A program made the position numbers and the translations under genes. The notes beneath the pieces are model-generated. The model ran no database searches. It was not told the origin of the DNA and saw only the letters and a list, made by a program, of their open reading frames with translations. A stretch of DNA of 64,000 nucleotides from Variovorax sp. EL159 (lineage in GTDB: Bacteria; Pseudomonadota; Gammaproteobacteria; Burkholderiales; Burkholderiaceae_C): assembly GCF_900100965.1 (NCBI RefSeq), contig NZ_FMUJ01000003.1, positions 372,001 through 436,000 of the forward strand. Direction: 5' to 3'. Of the stretch, positions 52,761 through 60,434 are shown piece by piece (the first letter of the stretch is position 1; the number at the start of each line of letters is the position of its first letter).

Positions 52761-52988
52761 TTGAGCCTGCATGAAGCGAAAGACGCCGTTCGTCGCCGGC
52801 TTTTTTTCGCCGCTGTTCGCAACGGCAAGCGGACGCCGCGGTTTGGCTTTCAAGTCTGCCCAAACTGTAGCGGCCAAGGCACCCTTTGCGTGGAGCGAGA
52901 AGTGAATGGGCGCTGGATTGCGGCGCTCAAAGAGTGCTCGACATGCCGAGGGGAAACCATTGTCCCTAAGCAGCAACTCACGCGATAG
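52761..52988 (+). CDS. small zinc-ribbon protein (TTG start)
   Basis: 75 residues. 'VCPNCSGQGTLCVER' and 'ECSTCRGETIV' form two CxxC knuckles, the second and first resembling the DnaJ-type CxxCxG repeat, so it probably binds one zinc. The start is TTG at 52761: AGGAG lies six bases upstream and no in-frame ATG exists before the zinc knuckles. A basic helix precedes them ('AVRRRLFFAAVRNGKRTPRFG'). Role unknown. Confidence 0.6.
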   Translation: MSLHEAKDAVRRRLFFAAVRNGKRTPRFGFQVCPNCSGQGTLCVEREVNGRWIAALKECSTCRGETIVPKQQLTR

Positions 52989-53070
52989 AGCCGACCTAGA
53001 AGTCCAGCGGTGCGTCCGCTCTTGAGCTGCAGCTACTTCCGACCTCGACCATGACCACTACAGTGCTCCC

Positions 53071-53424
53071 ATGACCGACACAAACACGCTCCCCCCAGAC
53101 CTTCAAGCCGCCATGCGCGCACGAGACGAAGCCTTCTATGCCGTCGACTCGGCGCAGTGGGCCAAGTACACCGCGAGCGACTTCACGACTGTTCAGCAGA
53201 ACGGCCAATTCATGTCTCGGGCCGAGCGGATCGGCAACCTTGCCACGCAGAAGCAGCGGCCCTATGTCCCGCGCGAACGCGAGCAGCACGAGCAGCAACG
53301 CGACCTTGTGGTCACCCGTTTTTTCAGCGGCGGGTTATGGGTCGTCGAAGTCTGGAAGCGCATCGACGGTGCCTGGGCCACCGTCATGACCCAAGCCACC
53401 ACGGCAACTTCCACCACGCCCTGA
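53071..53424 (+). CDS. NTF2-like (DUF4440) family protein
   Basis: 117 residues. 'AMRARDEAFYAVDSAQWAKYTASDFTTVQQNGQFMSRAERIGNLA' is the typical helix-loop-strand start of DUF4440/NTF2-like proteins, and 'TRFFSGGLWVVEVWKRIDGAWATVMTQATT' the final strands. Members range from ketosteroid-isomerase-like enzymes to binding proteins. The gene is higher in GC than the earlier array genes. It is the last array gene; an element (53475) follows. Confidence 0.82.
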   Translation: MTDTNTLPPDLQAAMRARDEAFYAVDSAQWAKYTASDFTTVQQNGQFMSRAERIGNLATQKQRPYVPREREQHEQQRDLVVTRFFSGGLWVVEVWKRIDGAWATVMTQATTATSTTP

Positions 53425-53461
53425 GCAAGCCAAGCCAAGCGTTCACGGAACTTCCGCATCC

Positions 53462-53480
53462 GGCCGGCAGACAGCCGGCC
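53462..53480 (+). other. 7-bp perfect hairpin at the right edge of the array
   Basis: GGCCGGC, loop AGACA, GCCGGCC. The second arm overlaps the start of the last array element (53475). No U-tract, so not a standard terminator. The 196 bases between the NTF2-like gene and the MFS gene hold only this structure and the element. Confidence 0.45.
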
Positions 53481-53620
53481 AGACAGCGGCCAACGCCGCC
53501 TCCAAATCACGCCCGATCGGCGAACTGCTGTCAGGTCCGTAAACGGCCAGCGCGCGACGACCCCGGCTCGCAAGATGAAGTCTCTCCCCAAGACCTTCCT
53601 CTTCTTCAAAACCGTCCCGC

Positions 53621-54841
53621 ATGTCCTCCGCCCTCCCCCGCCCCTTCCTGAACCTCGCGTGGTCCAACCTCGCCGCGCAGTCCGCTGAACAACTTAGCCT
53701 TGCAGCCGTACCGCTGGTGGCGGTGCTCGCACTCGGCGCCGGACCTGGAGAGATCGGCTTCCTGGCCGCCATCCAGACGCTGCCCTTTCTGCTGGTGTCG
53801 ATGCCGATGGGCCTGCTCGCGGACCGTATATCGCGGCGGCGGTTGATGGTCTGGTCCGAGGCTCTGCGGGCGGTGTCGCTGCTGGTGCTTCTGGCGATGG
53901 TGCTCGCATCGGGCTTGAGCATCGGCTGGCTGGCGGTGCTCGGTTTTCTGGGCGCAGTGGGCACGGTGGGTTTCAGCGTCGCGGCGCCCGCGCTGGTGCC
54001 GGCGCTCGTGCCGCGCGAGGCGCTGGCCACGGCCAATGGACGGCTGGAGCTGGCGCGCAGCGCGGCCTTCACCGCCGGCCCCGCGTTGGCGGGCGCGCTG
54101 GTTGCATGGGCCGGTGCGCCGGCCGCGTTCGTGCTGGCCGCGCTGCTCTCGGTCTCGGCCGTGGGCCTGCTGCTGAAGCTGGCTGAAGCGCCACGCAATA
54201 CGGCATCGCGGCGCCATCCGCTGCTCGACGTACGCGACGGTGCGCGCTTCGTCTGGCAGCACGCGTTGTTGCGCCCCATGCTGATGACGGGCGCAGTCTT
54301 CAACATCTCGTGGTTCGTGTTGCAGGCGGGGTATGTGCCCTATGCCGTGCGCGTGCTGGGCCTGGGCGCGCAGGCGGTCGGCTTCACGCTCGCGATGTAT
54401 GGCGCGGGCATGGTGGCCGGGGCCTTGCTCACGTCGCGCGTGGTGGCGCGCATGCCTTTCGGCCGGGCGATCCAGGTCGGCCCCGCCGTGGCCGTCGTTG
54501 CCGCAGCCACGATGGCCGCGACGCTCGTCGTGCCGACGGCATCGCTGGCTGCGTTGTCGTTCTTTTTATTCGGCGCGGGGCCGATGGTCTGGGTCATCAC
54601 GACCACCACGCTGCGCCAGAGCGTGACGGACGCGGCCATGCTCGGCCGCGTGTCGGCCGTGTTCCTCACGATCAACGCGGGCTCACGCCCCATTGGCGCT
54701 GCATTGGGTGGCGCGGTCGGCGCGGCTTGGGGAGAGCCGGCCTGCCTGCTGCTGGCACTCGCAGGGTTCGTGCTGCAGGCCGCGATCATCTTTGCCTCGC
54801 GCGTCGCGGGGCTGCGCCACTTGCCCGTGGCGGTGGGTTGA
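53621..54841 (+). CDS. MFS transporter, enterobactin-exporter-like
   Basis: 406 residues with twelve membrane segments. 'NLAWSNLAAQSAEQLSLAAVPLVAVLALGAGPGEIGFLAAIQTLPFLLVSMPMGLLADRISRRRLMVWSEALR' contains motif A and the first helices in the style of MFS_3/EntS-type exporters. Follows the array by 196 bases and returns to high GC. Substrate unknown. Confidence 0.92.
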   Translation: MSSALPRPFLNLAWSNLAAQSAEQLSLAAVPLVAVLALGAGPGEIGFLAAIQTLPFLLVSMPMGLLADRISRRRLMVWSEALRAVSLLVLLAMVLASGLSIGWLAVLGFLGAVGTVGFSVAAPALVPALVPREALATANGRLELARSAAFTAGPALAGALVAWAGAPAAFVLAALLSVSAVGLLLKLAEAPRNTASRRHPLLDVRDGARFVWQHALLRPMLMTGAVFNISWFVLQAGYVPYAVRVLGLGAQAVGFTLAMYGAGMVAGALLTSRVVARMPFGRAIQVGPAVAVVAAATMAATLVVPTASLAALSFFLFGAGPMVWVITTTTLRQSVTDAAMLGRVSAVFLTINAGSRPIGAALGGAVGAAWGEPACLLLALAGFVLQAAIIFASRVAGLRHLPVAVG

Positions 54842-54848
54842 GGCTGGC

Positions 54849-55778
54849 TCAGGCGGCCCGGTTCCGCACCTGCCGCGCCGAAGCTGGCTCCAGGAACAGC
54901 TGCCGGAAGTAATCGCGAAACGCCGTCATCGCCGGCGAGAACTCCACACCCTGCTTCCACCCCAGGCCGATGTTCATGGTCGGCACCGCGTCGCGCAGGT
55001 TGATGGTCTCGATGCGCTTTCCTTCCAGCGACCACGGCCGGTAGACCATGTCCGACAGCACCGTCACGCCCAGCCCGTTGGCCACCGTGCTGCGTACCGC
55101 CTCCACCGAGCTGGTGCGCAGCCTGATATGCGGCTGGTGCGGTGTCTTGCTCCAGTACTTCAGCGCCGTGGCCGCGGCCTCGTCCACCGTGAGCATGATG
55201 TAGGGCTCGGCCGCCACGTCGGCCAGCGTGACCTCGGCTTTCTCCAGCAGCGGATGCTTGGCCGGCACCCACAGCCTGCGCTGCGAGCCGAAGAAAGTTT
55301 CGAGCGACAGCTCGCGCAGCACCACGTTCGACGTGAGCACCACGCCCATGTCGTAGCTCTGCGTGATCAGGCCTTCTTCGATGGCCTCGCGCGCCACCTC
55401 GTGCACCTTCACCGTGACTTGCGGATGCAGCTGCTCGAAGCGCTGCAGATGGTGCGGCAGGAAGTAGCCCAGCACCGTGTAGCTCGCGGCGATGGTCAGC
55501 GAGCCTTCGACGTTCGCGCCCTCGTGCGGCATGCGGAGCGCTTCGTCCGCCGCCGACAGCACCGCGTACGCGTGGCTCAAAAAACGCCGCCCTGCCTTCG
55601 TCAATTCGACGCCGTGCGGATGCCGCTCGAAGAGCTGCTGCCCCATCATTTCTTCCAGCTCGCGGATGGCGGTGGTCACGGCCGACTGCGAGATGTTGAG
55701 CTGCAGCGCCGCGTGCGAGATGCGCCCCACCTCGGCCACGGCAGAAAAGTACTTGAGCTGGCGAAGGGTCAGGGACAT
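54849..55778 (-). CDS. LysR family transcriptional regulator
   Basis: 309 residues. HTH 'LTLRQLKYFSAVAEVGRISHAALQLNISQSAVTTAIRELEEMMGQQLFERHPHGVELT'; the effector domain runs from about 90 ('GSLTIAASYTVLGYFLPHHLQRF'). Start at 55778; the frame upstream to 55901 is not needed. It is divergent from the lactam/ABC operon beginning at 56006 and is its most likely regulator. A GAAAACAATGCTTTTC dyad in the shared intergenic region may be its binding site. Confidence 0.93.
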   Translation of the reverse strand: MSLTLRQLKYFSAVAEVGRISHAALQLNISQSAVTTAIRELEEMMGQQLFERHPHGVELTKAGRRFLSHAYAVLSAADEALRMPHEGANVEGSLTIAASYTVLGYFLPHHLQRFEQLHPQVTVKVHEVAREAIEEGLITQSYDMGVVLTSNVVLRELSLETFFGSQRRLWVPAKHPLLEKAEVTLADVAAEPYIMLTVDEAAATALKYWSKTPHQPHIRLRTSSVEAVRSTVANGLGVTVLSDMVYRPWSLEGKRIETINLRDAVPTMNIGLGWKQGVEFSPAMTAFRDYFRQLFLEPASARQVRNRAA

Positions 55779-55934
55779 GGCGCGGGCCTCCTCGGAGTCT
55801 TCGGTCGGGTATTGCAGGATGCGCGACGGGCACCTCGCATTAGGTGAAAACCCGATATCGCGAAATCGCGTCCCTCCAGAGTAGCGCCCAATCCGCGGCA
55901 TTGCAGCATCTGTTTTTCAGATATCGAGCCGCTC

Positions 55935-55974
55935 GAAAACAATGCTTTTCAGTCTTTTGACTGCTCACTAATCT
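55935..55974 (+). promoter_or_regulatory. candidate LysR site and promoter of the pxp operon
   Basis: GAAAA-N6-TTTTC (55935-55950) is an interrupted dyad of LysR type. It overlaps a plausible -35 TTTTCA (55946-55951), with TAATCT (55969-55974) as -10 at 17 bases. The 227 bases between the divergent genes hold no gene. Confidence 0.4.
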
Positions 55975-56005
55975 TCGCCCTGTCCTGCATTGCCGCTGTC
56001 CGGCG

Positions 56006-56812
56006 ATGCCCACAGAACAAAGGCTGCGAGACGTGAAGAAGACGCTGATCGATCTGAACTCCGACATGGGCGAAGGCTTCGGCCCCTGGACCATCGGCGA
56101 TGGTGTCGACGAGCAGCTCATGCCGCTGATCAGCTCGGCCAACATCGCCACCGGCTTCCATGCGGGCGACCCGAACATCATGCGCAAGATGGTGCTGCTG
56201 GCCCGCGAGCACGGCGTAGGCATCGGCGCGCATCCGGGCTTTCGCGATCTGGTGGGCTTTGGCCGCCGCCACATCACCGCGCCGGCCGACGAGCTGGTGA
56301 ACGACATGGTCTACCAGCTCGGTGCGCTGCGCGAGTTCGCACGGCTGGAAGGCATGACGCTGCAGCACATCAAGCCGCACGGCGCGCTCTACATGCATGC
56401 GGCGCACGACGAGGCACTGTCGCGTGCACTGGTGACGGCGCTGCAGCAGATCGAACCGACGCTGCGCCTGTTCTGCATGGAAGCCTCCGTCACGTACCAG
56501 GTGGCCCGCGAACTCGGCCAGCCGGTGGTGCGCGAGTTCTATGCGGATCGCGACTACGACCTGAGCGGCTCCATCGTCTTCACACGCCGCGTCGGTGCGC
56601 TGGAGCCCGCTGCCGTGGCTGCCAAGGTGCTTCGCGCCTGTACTGAGGGACTGGTGCGCACCGTCGAAGGCAAGGATATTGCTGTCGGCTTCGATTCGGT
56701 CTGCATCCACAGCGACACGCCCGGTGCGCTCGCGCTGGTGCAGGCCACGCGGCGCGCCCTCGCCGACCACGACATTCGCGTTGCCGGCCTCGCCGCGCCG
56801 GCGCAGGGCTGA
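56006..56812 (+). CDS. pxpA: 5-oxoprolinase subunit A family protein (LamB/YcsF)
   Basis: 268 residues (about 250 in the family). '[19 protein letters not shown]', '[47 protein letters not shown]' and '[14 protein letters not shown]' are the family hallmarks, with metal/active-site Asp and His in these boxes. PxpA works with PxpBC to open 5-oxoproline using ATP. ATG at 56006 or GTG at 56033 could be the start; the GTG gives the usual length. First gene of the operon. Confidence 0.92.
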   Translation: MPTEQRLRDVKKTLIDLNSDMGEGFGPWTIGDGVDEQLMPLISSANIATGFHAGDPNIMRKMVLLAREHGVGIGAHPGFRDLVGFGRRHITAPADELVNDMVYQLGALREFARLEGMTLQHIKPHGALYMHAAHDEALSRALVTALQQIEPTLRLFCMEASVTYQVARELGQPVVREFYADRDYDLSGSIVFTRRVGALEPAAVAAKVLRACTEGLVRTVEGKDIAVGFDSVCIHSDTPGALALVQATRRALADHDIRVAGLAAPAQG

Positions 56813-56848
56813 TTGCGTTTTTTCGTTCTTGTTCCAGGAGTGCATCCA

Positions 56849-57097
56849 ATGTCCGCTACCCACGAAGTCCTGAGCCCGCTGCCGGGCACCTTCTACCGCC
56901 GCTCGGCGCCCGACGCGCCGCCCTTCAAGACCGAAGGCGACACGGTGGCCGTGGGCGACGTGCTGGGCCTGGTCGAGGTGATGAAGCAGTTCAGCGAGGT
57001 CACCGCCGATGCGGCCGGCCGCCTGCAGCGCTTCGCGGTCGAGAACGGCGAGCCGGTCGATCCGGGCCAGGTGCTGGCCGTCATCGAGACGGCGTGA
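56849..57097 (+). CDS. biotin carboxyl carrier protein-like (AccB type, short)
   Basis: 82 residues with the biotinyl-lysine motif in 'LGLVEVMKQFSEVTAD' (E-V-M-K) and the flanking 'GDTVAVGDVLG' and 'GEPVDPGQVLAVIE' strands. Only the biotinyl domain is present, without the N-terminal part of housekeeping AccB, so it is a dedicated carrier for this operon. CCAGGAG precedes the ATG at 56849. It would accept carboxyl from the next gene's product. Confidence 0.92.
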   Translation: MSATHEVLSPLPGTFYRRSAPDAPPFKTEGDTVAVGDVLGLVEVMKQFSEVTADAAGRLQRFAVENGEPVDPGQVLAVIETA

Positions 57098-57116
57098 GGG
57101 CATGAAGGCAAGGCCC

Positions 57117-58517
57117 ATGAAGAACGCCGCATTCGACAAGCTGCTGATCGCCAACCGCGGCGAGATCGCGGTGCGGATCATCCGCGCCGCGAAAGAACTG
57201 GGGCTGAAGACGGTCGCCGTCTACAGCGACGCAGACGCGCAGAGTCTCGCCGTGCAGATGGCCGACGAAGCCGTGCGCATCGGCCCGGCGCATGCCACCA
57301 AGAGCTACCTGAGCGTCGATGCCATCCTGCAGGCGGCCGCAGACAGCGGTGCCGGCGCGGTGCATCCGGGCTACGGTTTTCTTTCGGAGAACGCCGACTT
57401 CGCCGAACGCGTCGAAGCCGCAGGCCTCGTGTTCGTCGGCCCCACGCCGCACGCCATCCGCACCATGGGCGACAAAGCTGCCGCGCGCGCCGCCGCCATG
57501 AAGGCCGGCGTGCCCACGGTGCCCGGTAGCGCCGGCGTGGTCACCGACCCGGACACGGCCGTCGAGGTGGCGAAAGACATCGGCTACCCGATCATGATCA
57601 AGGCCTCGGCCGGCGGCGGCGGGCGCGGCATTCGCGTGGCACAAGACGAAGCCGAACTGCGCCAGCAGTTCGCCACGGCCACAGCCGAAGCGCAGGCGGC
57701 TTTCGGCAACGGCGAGGTGTACCTCGAACGCTTCATCCGGCAGGCGCGCCACATCGAAGTGCAGATCCTCGGCGACGGGCAGCGCGTGGTGCATTGCTTC
57801 GAGCGCGAATGCTCTCTGCAGCGCCGCCGCCAGAAGGTCTGGGAAGAAGCGCCTTCGGCCGCCATCAGCGAGGCCACCCGCGCCGCGCTGTGCGAATCGG
57901 CGCTGCGGCTGGCCAATGCCGTGGCCTATCGCGGCGCCGGCACGCTCGAATACCTGTACGACGACGACACGCGCGAGTTCTTCTTCATCGAGATGAACAC
58001 CCGCATCCAGGTCGAGCACCCCATCACCGAAATGATCACCGGCGTCGATCTGGTCAAGGAAATGCTGCGCATCGCACTCGGCCAGCCGCTGCACCTCGAG
58101 CAAGAAGACATCCGCCTGACCGGCGCCGCCATCGAGGTGCGCATCAACGCCGAGAACGCCGCGAAGAACTTCATGCCGAGCCCGGGGCTGGTGTCGCAGC
58201 TCGTGGTGCCGGGTGGGCCGGGCGTGCGCTTCGACACCATGCTGTTCCCCGGCTACACGGTGCCGGCCTACTACGACTCGCTGCTGGGCAAGCTCATCGT
58301 GCACGACTCAGACCGCGCAGGCGCGCTGGCCCGCATGCGCCGCGCGCTGGGCGAACTCAAGGTCGAGGGCATCCACACCACGATCCCGTTGCATCGCGCG
58401 CTGTGCAATGACGCGGACGTGGCAAAGGCCGCCTTCCATACCGGCTTTCTCGAAACATGGCTCGCGGCGAATCCACTCGCCGATGCCGCTGCCTCTCCAG
58501 TAAAGGTGCCCGCATGA
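57117..58517 (+). CDS. biotin carboxylase (AccC type)
   Basis: 466 residues (about 450 in AccC). 'FDKLLIANRGEIAVRIIRAAKELGLKTVAVYSDADA' starts the biotin-binding domain; the ATP-grasp glycine loop 'KASAGGGGRGIRV', 'ECSLQRRRQKVWEEAPS' and 'FFIEMNTRIQVEHPITEMITGVDLVKEMLRIA' follow. Start at 57117, where GGCAAGGCCC fits a ribosome site better than the ATG at 57102. It carboxylates the biotin of the preceding carrier using ATP and bicarbonate. Dedicated copy, separate from fatty-acid synthesis. Confidence 0.94.
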   Translation: MKNAAFDKLLIANRGEIAVRIIRAAKELGLKTVAVYSDADAQSLAVQMADEAVRIGPAHATKSYLSVDAILQAAADSGAGAVHPGYGFLSENADFAERVEAAGLVFVGPTPHAIRTMGDKAAARAAAMKAGVPTVPGSAGVVTDPDTAVEVAKDIGYPIMIKASAGGGGRGIRVAQDEAELRQQFATATAEAQAAFGNGEVYLERFIRQARHIEVQILGDGQRVVHCFERECSLQRRRQKVWEEAPSAAISEATRAALCESALRLANAVAYRGAGTLEYLYDDDTREFFFIEMNTRIQVEHPITEMITGVDLVKEMLRIALGQPLHLEQEDIRLTGAAIEVRINAENAAKNFMPSPGLVSQLVVPGGPGVRFDTMLFPGYTVPAYYDSLLGKLIVHDSDRAGALARMRRALGELKVEGIHTTIPLHRALCNDADVAKAAFHTGFLETWLAANPLADAAASPVKVPA

Positions 58518-59413
58518 CCGCCACGACCACCCTTCCCGCCCAGGCCCGCTACAGCTTCGGCGGCGACGAGCACCTGTTCGTCGAGATCAGCGAAGAGATG
58601 TCGCTGCCGGCCTTCTTCAAGGGCATGGCCATCTGCAACGAGCTGCGCCGCCGCGCGCTGCCCGGCGTCACGGAGATCTGCCCGGCCAATGCCGCCTACC
58701 TCGTGCGCTTCGACCCCGATGCGATCGCGCCCGATGCATTGCTCGCCACGCTGAAGGAAATCGAGGCGGGCCTGGGTGAAGCCGACCTGCAGCTGCAGAC
58801 CCGCATCATCGAAATCCCGGTGCTCTACAACGACCCGTGGACGCACGAAACGCTGATGCGCTTTCGCGAGCGGCACCAGGACCCGACCAGCACCGACATC
58901 GAATACGCGGCGCGCATCAATGGCCATGCCTCGGTCGATGCCTTCATCGAGGCGCATTCCTCCGCGCCGTGGTTCGTGTCGATGGTGGGCTTCGTGGCCG
59001 GCCTGCCCTTCCTGTTCCAGATGGTCGAGCGCGAGCGCCAGATCCAGGTGCCCAAGTACCTGAGCCCTCGTACCGACACGCCCAAGCTCACGCTGGGCCA
59101 CGGCGGTTGCTTCAGCTGCATCTACTCGGTGCGCGGCGCGGGCGGCTACCAGATGTTCGGCGTCACACCCGCGCCGATCTTCGACCCGGCGCAGCGGCTG
59201 TCGTACCTGAAGGACCTGATGGTGTTCTTCCAGCCCGGCGACATCGTGAAGTGGAAGCCCATCGACCGCGCCGAGTACGACCGCCAGATCGCGCAGGTCG
59301 AAGACGGGAGCTACACGCTGCGCATCGCGCCGGTGTCGTTCTCGCTCAAGGAATTCCTGGCCAACCCCGATGGCTACAACCAACAGCTGCTGAAGGTGCT
59401 CCATGGCGATTGA
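58514..59413 (+). CDS. pxpB: 5-oxoprolinase subunit B family (PxpB/KipI, carboxyltransferase-type)
   Basis: 299 residues of the carboxyltransferase domain C/D type found in KipI, PxpB and the allophanate hydrolase N-part. 'YSFGGDEHLFVEISEEMSLPAFFKGMAICNELRR' and 'PGVTEICPANAAYLVRFDPDAIAP' open it; 'GFVAGLPFLFQMVERERQIQVPKYLSPRTDTPKLTLGHGG' and 'YSVRGAGGYQMFG' are characteristic later blocks. Longer than KipI (about 240). Overlaps biotin carboxylase (ATGA) and the next gene by 11 bases. Confidence 0.9.
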   Translation: MTATTTLPAQARYSFGGDEHLFVEISEEMSLPAFFKGMAICNELRRRALPGVTEICPANAAYLVRFDPDAIAPDALLATLKEIEAGLGEADLQLQTRIIEIPVLYNDPWTHETLMRFRERHQDPTSTDIEYAARINGHASVDAFIEAHSSAPWFVSMVGFVAGLPFLFQMVERERQIQVPKYLSPRTDTPKLTLGHGGCFSCIYSVRGAGGYQMFGVTPAPIFDPAQRLSYLKDLMVFFQPGDIVKWKPIDRAEYDRQIAQVEDGSYTLRIAPVSFSLKEFLANPDGYNQQLLKVLHGD

Positions 59414-60380
59414 AGTCATCAAGCCCGGCCTGGCGACCAGCGTGCAGGACGCGGGCCGCCCCGGTTACTACAACCTGGGCATTCCGCTGTCGGGCGCGCT
59501 CGACCAGCAAAGCCTGGTGCTCGCGAACCTGCTGGTGGGCAACGACGAAGGCGCGGCCGTCATCGAAAGCACGCTGCTCGGGCCCGAGCTGCAGTTCGAC
59601 GCACCCGCGCTGGTGGCCGTGACCGGTGCCGACGCCAAGGTCAAGCTCAACGGCAACGAGATGCCGCGCAACGAATCCTTCGCGGTGCAGGCCGGCGACA
59701 AGCTGAGCTTCGATTTCATGAAGCTCGGCGCCCGCATGTGCATCGCGGTGGCCGGCGGCATCGACGTGCCGGTGGTGCTGGGCAGCCGCTCGACCTACGG
59801 GCTGGGCGCCTTCGGCGGCTTAAACGGCCGCAAGCTGCTGGCCGGCGACAGCCTGCCGGTCGGCACGCCATCGGCCAAGGCCAGGCCGGGCCGCAGGGTC
59901 GATGCCGCGCTGCTGCCTGTGCTGGCGAAAGAAGTGGCGCTGCGCGTTTTGCCGGGCATCTACTTCCACCGCCTGCAAGAGGTGTCGGTGCAGAGTTTCT
60001 TCGCCGACACCTGGACGGTGGGCTCCGAAGCCGACCGCATCGGCTACCGCTACAAGAGCGGCACGCCGCTGAAGTTTCTCGATCGCAAGCCGCCCTTCGG
60101 CGCGGGCTACGACCCGTCGAACATCGTCGATGCGGGCTACCCGTATGGATCCATCCAGGTGCCGGGCGGACGCGAGCCGATCATCCTGCACCGCGATGCG
60201 GTCTCGGGCGGCGGCTACGCGATGGTGGGCACCGTGATCAGCGCGGACATGGACCTCATCGCCCAGATGCAGCCCAACCACAAGGCCCGCTTCGTCGAGG
60301 TCGACATGGCCCAGGCGCTCGAAGCCCGCGCCGAACGGCGACGACGGATAGACCGCCTGCGCGCGGCGCTCGCGGCCTGA
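59403..60380 (+). CDS. pxpC: 5-oxoprolinase subunit C family (PxpC/KipA, biotin-dependent carboxyltransferase)
   Basis: 325 residues, carboxyltransferase domain A/B. 'IEVIKPGLATSVQDAGRPGYYNLGIPLSGALDQQSLVLANLLVGNDEGAAVIES' is the classic N-terminus, and 'SYSPIQVPGG'-like 'GYPYGSIQVPGGREPIILHRDAVSGGGYAMVGTVISADMDLI' the C-terminal block. With PxpA and PxpB it should form the ATP-dependent lactam-opening complex. Overlap with pxpB implies translational coupling. Confidence 0.92.
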   Translation: MAIEVIKPGLATSVQDAGRPGYYNLGIPLSGALDQQSLVLANLLVGNDEGAAVIESTLLGPELQFDAPALVAVTGADAKVKLNGNEMPRNESFAVQAGDKLSFDFMKLGARMCIAVAGGIDVPVVLGSRSTYGLGAFGGLNGRKLLAGDSLPVGTPSAKARPGRRVDAALLPVLAKEVALRVLPGIYFHRLQEVSVQSFFADTWTVGSEADRIGYRYKSGTPLKFLDRKPPFGAGYDPSNIVDAGYPYGSIQVPGGREPIILHRDAVSGGGYAMVGTVISADMDLIAQMQPNHKARFVEVDMAQALEARAERRRRIDRLRAALAA

Positions 60381-60434
60381 GCCGCGGCCACCCCTTCCCC
60401 TCTTTTTTCACCGCTGTCACCCAAGGAGTTCTTC

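Larger units (their letters stand above)
42406..53500 (+). other. cassette-like array of small genes separated by a recurring ~22-bp element
   Basis: About eighteen small genes, all on the plus strand, plus a MerR/carotenoid-oxygenase pair. Between genes a degenerate element recurs, consensus TCGGCCA-N4-CRGAC-N-TTCG. Copies start at 42430, 42864, 43381, 43693, 44212, 44593, 47758, 48066, 48559, 48985, 49466, 50895, 51294, 51780, 52208 and 53475. Weaker traces lie at about 45021, 50266 and 52717. Most copies begin 1-50 bases after a stop, and most lie roughly 25-90 bases before the next start. GC is visibly lower than in the flanks (29 of 60 bases are G/C at 51841-51900). No integrase, transposase or attC core is visible. 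Acquisition by serial insertion is inference. Confidence 0.65.

Noticed and set aside
42406..53500. Classical integron cassette array with attC sites
   Set aside because: No GTTRRRY/RYYYAAC core pair, no 57-140 bp imperfect palindromes and no integrase gene were found; GTTATGC near 48964 was examined and fails the core.
42406..53500. Polymorphic-toxin immunity array
   Set aside because: The small soluble proteins have the right look, but no Rhs, CdiA or other toxin gene is in the window and no immunity family could be named, so this is left as a comparison only.
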